Program-made: the position numbers and the translations under genes
Notes under the pieces: generated by a model
The model's database searches: none
What the model saw: only the letters and a program-made list of their open reading frames with translations
Told to the model about the DNA's origin: nothing
Part shown: positions 6,541 to 11,487 of the stretch, in pieces
Numbering within the stretch: the first letter of the stretch is position 1
How the letters are laid out: every line of letters starts with the position of its first letter
Assembly: GCA_938036665.1 (NCBI GenBank)
Contig: CALHWR010000227.1
Span: 1 to 11,487 of the forward strand
Direction: 5' to 3'
DNA from: an uncultured Collinsella sp.
GTDB lineage: Bacteria; Actinomycetota; Coriobacteriia; Coriobacteriales; Coriobacteriaceae
Length of the DNA stretch: 11,487 nucleotides

Positions 6541-7926
6541 ATGACTAAAGAACTCGATTTTGATGCCATTAAGGCTGCGGCTGAGTCCCATCGTGCTGAT
6601 ATGACGCGTTTTCTTCGCGCAATGATTAGCCACCCCTCTGAGTCTTGCGAGGAGGGTGAGGTTGTCGCTTGCATCAAGGCCGAGATGGAGAGCCTTGGCT
6701 ATGACGAGGTCAAGGTCGACGGCCTGGGCAACGTCATGGGCTTTATGGGCGAGGGCGACAAGATCATCGCCATCGACTCTCACATCGATACCGTCGGCAT
6801 CGGCAACATCGAGAACTGGGATGCCGATCCCTATGAGGGCTACGAGACCGACGAGATCATTTACGGCCGCGGCGGCTCCGACCAGGAGGGCGGCATGGCT
6901 TCTGCTACCTACGCTGCCAAGATGATGAAGGACATGGGCCTCATCCCCGAGGGCTACAAGATCATGGTCGTCGGCACCGTCCAGGAAGAGGACTGCGACG
7001 GCATGTGCTGGCAGTACATCTACAACAAGGACGGCATTAAGCCCGAGTTCGTCATTTCCACTGAGCCCACCGACGGCGGCATCTATCGCGGTCACCGCGG
7101 CCGCATGGAGATCCGCGTCGACGTTCACGGCACCTCCTGCCACGGTTCCGCTCCCGACCGCGGCGACAACGCCATCTACAAGATGGCCGACATCATCGCC
7201 GACGTCCGCGCCCTCAACAACAACGGCTGCGACGAGTCGACCGACATCAAGGGCCTCGTCAAGATGCTCGACCCCAAGTACAACCCCGAGCACTTCGAGG
7301 ACGCCCGCTTCCTGGGCCGCGGCACCTGCACCGTCAGCCAGATCTTCTACACCAGCCCCAGCCGCTGCGCTGTCGCTGACTCCTGCGCCATCTCCATCGA
7401 CCGCCGCATGACCGCCGGCGAGACCTGGGAGTCCTGCCTGGACGAGATCCGCAACCTGCCGGCCGCCAAGAAGTACGGCGACGACGTGAAGGTCTCCATG
7501 TACATGTACGACCGTCCGTCCTGGACCGGCGAGGTCTACGAGACCGAGGCTTACTTCCCCACGTGGATCAACAAGGAGACCGCTCCGCACGTCAAGGCCC
7601 TCGTCGACGCCCACAAGGCCATGTTCGGTGACGAGCGCATCGGCTGCGAGCCCAGCATGGACAAGCGCACCGGTCGTCCGCTGTGCGACAAGTGGACCTT
7701 CTCCACGAACTGCGTCTCCATCCAGGGCCGCTATGGCATCCCCTGCGTGGGCTTTGGCCCGGGTGCCGAGTCTCAGGCTCACGCTCCCAACGAGGTCACC
7801 TACAAGGACGACCTGGTCACCGCTGCCGCCATGTATGTTGCTGCTTTGAACCTCTACGATCCGAGCCAGGCCGATGGCGACGCTACCGTGTTCCGCGCTG
7901 GTCTGACCAACAACAAGATCGACTAG
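6541..7926 (+). CDS. ygeY: YgeY family M20-type metallohydrolase
   Basis: A 461-residue member of the M20/ArgE-DapE-like di-zinc hydrolase family. Metal and catalytic residues are in place: His81-x-Asp83 in [11 protein letters not shown], Asp114 in [10 protein letters not shown], the catalytic Glu149 and metal ligand Glu150 in QEEDCDG, Glu175 in STEPTDGG, and a late His (about 414) in ESQAHAPNE. The dimerisation lid domain lies between about 190 and 300 ([21 protein letters not shown] at its edge). ATG 6541 is preferred over the in-frame TTG at 6532 because AAAGG ends nine bases before the ATG. In E. coli it sits next to ygeX and ygeW; in gut purine degraders it is required in the same set, and I infer it hydrolyses a ureido/amide bond of an intermediate such as 2,3-diureidopropionate rather than a peptide. 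The first ~40 codons are visibly richer in T-ending codons than the rest. Family is firm, exact substrate inferred. Confidence 0.9.
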   Translation: MTKELDFDAIKAAAESHRADMTRFLRAMISHPSESCEEGEVVACIKAEMESLGYDEVKVDGLGNVMGFMGEGDKIIAIDSHIDTVGIGNIENWDADPYEGYETDEIIYGRGGSDQEGGMASATYAAKMMKDMGLIPEGYKIMVVGTVQEEDCDGMCWQYIYNKDGIKPEFVISTEPTDGGIYRGHRGRMEIRVDVHGTSCHGSAPDRGDNAIYKMADIIADVRALNNNGCDESTDIKGLVKMLDPKYNPEHFEDARFLGRGTCTVSQIFYTSPSRCAVADSCAISIDRRMTAGETWESCLDEIRNLPAAKKYGDDVKVSMYMYDRPSWTGEVYETEAYFPTWINKETAPHVKALVDAHKAMFGDERIGCEPSMDKRTGRPLCDKWTFSTNCVSIQGRYGIPCVGFGPGAESQAHAPNEVTYKDDLVTAAAMYVAALNLYDPSQADGDATVFRAGLTNNKID

Positions 7927-7947
7927 TCCCATTCCTTGATCTTGTTG
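7911..7947 (+). other. Inverted repeat spanning the ygeY stop codon
   Basis: CAACAAGATC (7911-7920) and GATCTTGTTG (7938-7947) are perfect 10-base complements with a 17-base loop that includes the TAG stop (7924-7926). It is directly followed by a second hairpin. It may stabilise the ygeY mRNA 3' end or affect termination; there is no T-run. Confidence 0.5.
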
Positions 7948-7948
7948 A

Positions 7949-7973
7949 GCCGGGGACAGCCTGTGTCCCCGGC
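7949..7973 (+). terminator. Strong stem-loop after ygeY
   Basis: GCCGGGGACA (7949-7958) pairs perfectly with TGTCCCCGGC (7964-7973) around a 5-base loop. It is GC-rich and 22 bases past the stop, but followed by ACCCCCTG instead of a T-run, so it may be a leaky terminator or an mRNA-processing/stability hairpin setting ygeY and ygeW levels apart. Confidence 0.5.
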
Positions 7974-8044
7974 ACCCCCTGTTGACTTGGGGCCCGCGGT
8001 CGTTATCTCCCATGCTTCCTCAACGGTAGCGGGTCCTCGTCATA

Positions 8045-8084
8045 GTGCTCTGCATGTTCTAGCCACACGCGCATGCCGGAGCAC
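8045..8084 (+). promoter_or_regulatory. Imperfect inverted repeat in the ygeW leader
   Basis: GTGCTC-T-GCATG (8045-8056) faces CATGC-CG-GAGCAC (8072-8084): 11 paired bases with one small internal mismatch and a 15-base loop, 43 bases before the ygeW start. The words AGTGCTCT and GAGCACAT also occur in the hairpin between ygeX and ygeY. An operator or leader hairpin is possible; no clear promoter is seen around it. Confidence 0.35.
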
Positions 8085-8127
8085 ATCTACTCATTGCGAT
8101 CGTTTCATCTATGGAAAGGATATTTAC

Positions 8128-9330
8128 ATGGACGCCAAGTTTACCGAGCTCGTCGAGCAGCTGAACGGCCTCGATTTTAAGGGCATGTACGGCAGCGACT
8201 TCCTGCACACCTGGGATAAGACCACCGATGAGCTCAAGGCGCTCTACATCGTCGCCGATGCCCTGCGCGAGCTGCGTGAGAACAACGTTTCGTCCAAGAT
8301 CTTCGACTCGGGCCTGGCCGTCTCCCTGTTCCGCGACAACTCCACCCGTACGCGCTTCTCCTTCTCTAAGGCAGCCAACCTGCTCGGTCTTGAGCTGCAG
8401 GACCTGGACGAGAAGAAGTCCCAGATCGCTCACGGCGAGACCGTCCGCGAGACCGCTACCATGATCTCCTTCATGGCCGACGTCATCGGCATCCGCGACG
8501 ACATGTACATCGGCAAGGGCGACGCCTACATGGCCGAGGTCTCCGAGTCTGTCCAGCAGGCCTACGAGGACGGCGTTCTGAATCACCGTCCCACGCTCAT
8601 CTCCCTGCAGTCCGACTCCGATCACCCCACGCAGTCCTCTGCCGACATGCTCTACCTCATCAACGAGTTTGGCGGTCTTGAGAACCTCAAGGGCAAGAAG
8701 GTTGCCGTCACCTGGGCCTATTCGCCCTCTTACGGCAAGCCGCTGTCCTGCCCGCAGTCGCTGATCAGCCTGCTGCCCCGCTTTGGCATGGACGTCACCC
8801 TGGCCCACCCCGAGGGCTACGACCTCATGCCCGAGGTCGTCGAGCGTGCCAAGGGCTATGCCGCCGAGTCCGGCACCACCTTTAAGCAGGTCAACACCAT
8901 GGCTGAGGCCTTCGAGGGCGCCGACATCGTGATCCCCAAGAGCTGGGCTCCGTTTGCCGCCATGGAGAAGCGTACCAACCTGTACGCCGAGGGCGACGAC
9001 GCCGGCATCGCTGCGCTCGAGAAGGAGCTGCTCGCTCAGAACGCTACGCATCAGGATTGGTGCTCCACGACCGAGCTCATGGAGAAGACCGCCAACGGCC
9101 AGGACACCATCTTTATGCATCCGCTGCCCGCCGACATCTCCGGTGTCTCCTGCGAGCACGGCGAGGTCAACGCCGACGTCTTTGACATGCATCGTGTGGG
9201 CATGTACAAGGAGGCCAGCTACAAGCCGTACGCCATCGCAGCCATGATGTTCCTGCAGAAGGTTGCCGATCCCGCCGCTACCCTTAAGGCCCTCGACGAG
9301 CGCAACACCGACCGTTGGTTCCAGGCCTAA
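8128..9330 (+). CDS. ygeW: YgeW family knotted carbamoyltransferase
   Basis: A 400-residue aspartate/ornithine carbamoyltransferase-superfamily enzyme. The carbamoyl-phosphate loop is FRDNSTRTRFSF (Ser72-Thr-Arg-Thr-Arg76); HPTQ (166-169) supplies the second conserved phosphate/carbonyl contact; HPLPADI (331-337) is the HPLP motif; and the YgeW-type insertions make it longer than ordinary transcarbamylases. E. coli YgeW is known as a catabolic, trefoil-knotted transcarbamylase. In this pathway it would run toward carbamoyl phosphate by phosphorolysing a ureido group, feeding carbamate kinase for ATP; the kinase is not in the window. ATG 8128 is chosen because AAAGGA lies seven bases before it; the frame is open further upstream to 7936 but that stretch is the structured spacer. 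Strong C/G-ending codon bias matches ygeX and ygeY. A canonical terminator follows. Family is firm, direction and substrate inferred. Confidence 0.93.
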   Translation: MDAKFTELVEQLNGLDFKGMYGSDFLHTWDKTTDELKALYIVADALRELRENNVSSKIFDSGLAVSLFRDNSTRTRFSFSKAANLLGLELQDLDEKKSQIAHGETVRETATMISFMADVIGIRDDMYIGKGDAYMAEVSESVQQAYEDGVLNHRPTLISLQSDSDHPTQSSADMLYLINEFGGLENLKGKKVAVTWAYSPSYGKPLSCPQSLISLLPRFGMDVTLAHPEGYDLMPEVVERAKGYAAESGTTFKQVNTMAEAFEGADIVIPKSWAPFAAMEKRTNLYAEGDDAGIAALEKELLAQNATHQDWCSTTELMEKTANGQDTIFMHPLPADISGVSCEHGEVNADVFDMHRVGMYKEASYKPYAIAAMMFLQKVADPAATLKALDERNTDRWFQA

Positions 9331-9353
9331 AGCTGGGCTGAGGTAAGCCATGT

Positions 9354-9392
9354 AAAGGGGGCGCTCTGCCAACCGGCGGGGTGCCCCTTTTT
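9354..9392 (+). terminator. Rho-independent terminator after ygeW
   Basis: AAAGGGGGC (9354-9362) pairs with GCCCCTTTT (9383-9391), with an inner GCC/GGC pairing (9368-9370 with 9375-9377), and runs into TTTTT (9388-9392). This is the clearest intrinsic terminator in the window and separates the ygeX-ygeY-ygeW block from the mocA-like/hyuA pair. Confidence 0.75.
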
Positions 9393-9480
9393 GCATCGTG
9401 GGCGTGCGGGATAAGCGCTTTCGATGCAGATGCCCCACGGCGCGAGTTATGGGTACGATGGTTTCAGGGGAGGTATCGCC

Positions 9481-10095
9481 ATGAAACTTGGTTGCGTCAT
9501 TATGGCTTCGGGCGAGGGCAAGCGATTTGGCTCTAACAAGATGCTCGCTGATATCTATGGCGAGCCGCTGATTGCTCGGACCATTGATTCGGTTCCCCGG
9601 GGCTTTGACGTTGTGGTTTCGACGCGTTGGCCCGAGGTCGCTCAGATTTGTGATGACAAGCATTGCCCGTGCGTGCTGCACGATGGCGAGCTGCGCAGCG
9701 AAAGCGTCCGTGCGGGCCTTTCGTGGGGAGTCGAACGCAACTGGAAAGGTTGCCTCTTTTTGCCGGGCGACCAGCCGCTCGTGAGTTCGGATTCTTTTGA
9801 GGCTATGGTTCGTGCATTTGACGAGCGTGGCCGCAAGCATCCGGTGCGTCTTGCGTGCAACGGTGAGCCTTCGAGCCCGGTGCTCTTTCCGGCGGAACTG
9901 TTCGATGCACTTATGTGTCTTGAGGGTAAGGACGGCGGCGGTTCGATCCTCAAGGACCGTACCGACGTGGTGCTGGTCGAGGCGCGTGCCTACGAGCTGT
10001 GGGACGTCGATACCGTCAAGGGACAGCGACGCATAACGGAGCATATCGCCGCCTGCTCGTATTTTGATCGCGTGGCCAACTGCATCAATCAATAA
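9481..10095 (+). CDS. MocA/YgfJ-like molybdenum cofactor nucleotidyltransferase
   Basis: A 204-residue MobA-like NTP transferase. The N-terminal nucleotide-binding signature is MASGEGKRFGSNKML (residues 8-22), a variant of the LAAGxSxRMGxxK pattern, and GDQP (96-99, Asp97) is the metal-binding loop. Later, PSSPVLFP (130-137) stands where MocA relatives usually have GHPVLF, so the Gly-His pair is replaced by Ser-Ser. The start is ATG 9481 with GGGGAGG seven bases upstream; the frame opens 19 codons earlier without a better site. MocA adds CMP to molybdopterin for xanthine-dehydrogenase-type enzymes, and YgfJ relatives occur with selenium-dependent molybdenum hydroxylases. Next to hyuA and downstream of the ygeXYW set, it probably helps mature a purine hydroxylase encoded nearby. 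The stop overlaps the hyuA ribosome-binding site, so the two are co-transcribed. CTP versus another nucleotide is not decided. Confidence 0.8.
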   Translation: MKLGCVIMASGEGKRFGSNKMLADIYGEPLIARTIDSVPRGFDVVVSTRWPEVAQICDDKHCPCVLHDGELRSESVRAGLSWGVERNWKGCLFLPGDQPLVSSDSFEAMVRAFDERGRKHPVRLACNGEPSSPVLFPAELFDALMCLEGKDGGGSILKDRTDVVLVEARAYELWDVDTVKGQRRITEHIAACSYFDRVANCINQ

Positions 10096-10104
10096 GGAGC
10101 AATT

Positions 10105-11472
10105 ATGATCATCATCAAAAACGGCGCACTCGTGACGCCCCAGGGGCTTCGCCGCGCCGATCTTGCCATGGATGGCGATAAGATCGTGCGGATTGCCGCG
10201 GCGATTGAGCCGGCCGAGGGCGATACCGTCGAGGATGCTGCGGGCTGCTGGGTGTTCCCGGGCTTTATCGATGGGCACACGCACATGCAGTGCTGGACCG
10301 GCATGGATTGGACAGCCGATAGCTTTGAGACCGGCACGCGCGCGGCTGCCTGCGGCGGCACGACGACCATTGTGGACTACGCGACGGCCGATCGCGGCGT
10401 GACCATGCCCGATGCCTTGGTCGAGTGGCATCATCGCGCCGACGGCACCTGCACCGCCAACTATGCCTTCCATATGGCGCTTGCCGAGTGGAATGAGCGC
10501 AACCGCGCCGATCTTTCGGCCATGCGCGAGGCGGGCGTGTCGTCGTTTAAGACCTACTTTGCCTACGACCATCTGCGCCTGGACGATGCCGAGACGCTCG
10601 AGGTGCTGGAGGAGCTCAAGCGCGTGGGCGGTATCCTGTGCGTGCATTGCGAGAACGGCACGTTGGTCAACGCGCTGCAGAAGCGCGTGTTTGAGCAGGG
10701 TATCCACGGGCCCGAGGGCCATGCGCTCAGCCGTCCGGACGTGTGTGAGGCCGAGGCCGTGAGCCGCCTGCTGTATCTGGCGCACTTGGCCGGGGACGCT
10801 CCGGTCAACGTGGTGCACCTTTCGACCAAGCTGGGGCTCGAGGCCATTCGCGCTGCCAAAGCGCGCGGGCAGAAGAACATCTATGTCGAGACATGCCCTC
10901 AGTATCTGATGCTCGACGACACCTGCTATCTGGAGCAGGGCGAGGACGGCTTTGCGGGCGCCAAGTACGTGATGAGCCCGCCGCTGCGCCATGCCGGTGA
11001 CCGTGCCGCGCTGCGCGAGGCGCTTGTGGCTGGCGAGATCGATACTATTGCGACCGATCATTGCAGCTTTAACCTGCACGGGCAAAAGGACCGAGGACGC
11101 GATGATTTCCGCGCGATTCCCAACGGCGGGCCCGGCGTGGAGCATCGTCCCGTTGCGATTGCCACGAGCTTTGAGGGACAGCTGGGTCCCGAGGATCTGT
11201 GCCGCTTGATGAGCGAGAATCCGGCGCGCGTTTTTGGCATGTATCCGCGCAAGGGCTGTCTTGCCGAGGGCGCCGATGCCGACGTGTGCGTGTGGGATCC
11301 GTGCGCGCGTTGGACGATCAGCGCCGCGACGCAGCATCAGGCCGTGGACTACACGCCGCTCGAGGGCTTTGAGGCACATGGCCGCGCCAAGGCCGTGTTT
11401 GTGAACGGCGTGCTGGCGGCACGCGACGGCGAGCCCACCGGAGCCCAACCCGGCCGCTACGTCCCCCGCTAG
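10105..11472 (+). CDS. hyuA: HyuA / dihydropyrimidinase-type cyclic amidohydrolase
   Basis: A 455-residue amidohydrolase-superfamily enzyme that opens cyclic ureides (hydantoin, dihydropyrimidine or related rings). Metal centre residues are visible: His58 and His60 in GFIDGHTH, the carboxylated-lysine candidate Lys149 in SSFKTYFAYDH, His181 in CVHCENG, His238 in VVHLST and Asp318 in IATDHCSF. The beta-strand N-terminus (MIIIKNGALVTP) and the C-terminal ADADVCVWDP/VFVNGVL segment complete the usual composite barrel. Start ATG 10105 follows AAGGAG by five bases and lies only 9 bases after the mocA-like stop. In E. coli hyuA lies in the same ygeW-ygeX-ygeY region, and it is one of the genes linked to anaerobic uric acid use; I infer it cleaves a purine-derived ring to give the ureido acids handled by YgeY/YgeW. 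An allantoinase or hydantoinase role is the alternative; phenylhydantoin activity, the old name, need not be physiological. Confidence 0.88.
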   Translation: MIIIKNGALVTPQGLRRADLAMDGDKIVRIAAAIEPAEGDTVEDAAGCWVFPGFIDGHTHMQCWTGMDWTADSFETGTRAAACGGTTTIVDYATADRGVTMPDALVEWHHRADGTCTANYAFHMALAEWNERNRADLSAMREAGVSSFKTYFAYDHLRLDDAETLEVLEELKRVGGILCVHCENGTLVNALQKRVFEQGIHGPEGHALSRPDVCEAEAVSRLLYLAHLAGDAPVNVVHLSTKLGLEAIRAAKARGQKNIYVETCPQYLMLDDTCYLEQGEDGFAGAKYVMSPPLRHAGDRAALREALVAGEIDTIATDHCSFNLHGQKDRGRDDFRAIPNGGPGVEHRPVAIATSFEGQLGPEDLCRLMSENPARVFGMYPRKGCLAEGADADVCVWDPCARWTISAATQHQAVDYTPLEGFEAHGRAKAVFVNGVLAARDGEPTGAQPGRYVPR

Positions 11473-11476
11473 CGGG
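11465..11476. repeat. Palindrome over the hyuA stop codon
   Basis: CCCGCT (11465-11470) and AGCGGG (11471-11476) form a perfect 12-base palindrome spanning the TAG stop at 11470-11472. It has no loop or T-run and so is not a good terminator by itself. Sequence ends 11 bases later, so the downstream context is unknown. Confidence 0.35.
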
Positions 11477-11487
11477 AAGGGCGTCCT

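Noticed and set aside
6490..8013. Open frame of 507 codons on the minus strand opposite ygeY
   Set aside because: A shadow of ygeY codon bias, giving a low-complexity Val/Asp/Gly/His-rich translation. ygeY itself has all its metal-binding motifs.
8059..11448. Open frame of 1129 codons on the minus strand opposite ygeW, the mocA-like gene and hyuA
   Set aside because: It lies antisense to three well-supported genes that are all in the same phase, and arises from their C/G-ending codon bias. Its translation is repetitive in Gly/His/Leu/Val with no domain and no convincing ribosome-binding site.

Overview
The window looks like a chromosomal segment of a GC-rich, anaerobic gut actinobacterium. 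A Coriobacteriia member such as Collinsella or a close relative is my best guess. This is inferred from strongly C/G-ending codons in the metabolic genes, good AAGGAG/AAAGG ribosome-binding sites, and an anaerobic purine/diaminopropionate gene set beside a DUF4143-type ATPase. No rRNA, tRNA or other taxonomic marker is present, so the assignment is tentative.

Left part (1-4160) is accessory in character. It holds the 3' end of a GmrSD/DUF262-type HNH nuclease-like gene (+), a strong stem-loop between convergent genes, and a small unrecognised gene (-). A 367-base divergent spacer follows, containing four copies of a 33-bp direct repeat, then an AAA ATPase with a DUF4143/PD-(D/E)XK-like C-terminus (+). 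The next gene (-) is a Pro/Ala-rich single-pass membrane protein of unknown function, with a perfect TATAAT box upstream.

Right part (4158-11487) is a catabolic locus. A YheO-like PAS/HTH regulator (-) is divergent from ygeX (diaminopropionate ammonia-lyase), ygeY (M20-type hydrolase), ygeW (carbamoyltransferase), a MocA/YgfJ-like nucleotidyltransferase and a HyuA/dihydropyrimidinase-type cyclic amidase (all +). These families match the E. coli ygeW-ygeX-ygeY-hyuA ... ygfJ region and the gut-bacterial gene set implicated in oxygen-independent purine/uric acid breakdown. The proposed logic is that HyuA opens a ring, YgeY and YgeW remove ureido/carbamoyl groups (YgeW giving carbamoyl phosphate for ATP formation), and YgeX splits 2,3-diaminopropionate to pyruvate and ammonia. 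The MocA-like protein would mature the molybdenum hydroxylase that usually accompanies this set. The oxidoreductase, amidohydrolase and carbamate kinase genes expected with it are not in this window and may lie beyond the right edge.

The catabolic genes are not tightly packed. ygeX/ygeY are separated by 237 bases and ygeY/ygeW by 201 bases, and both gaps hold strong inverted repeats. A canonical terminator follows ygeW; mocA-like and hyuA then form a tight pair 9 bases apart. The least-explained structures are the 33-bp repeat array (about 1541-1650), the nested dyad element between ygeX and ygeY (6313-6436), and the paired hairpins after ygeY.
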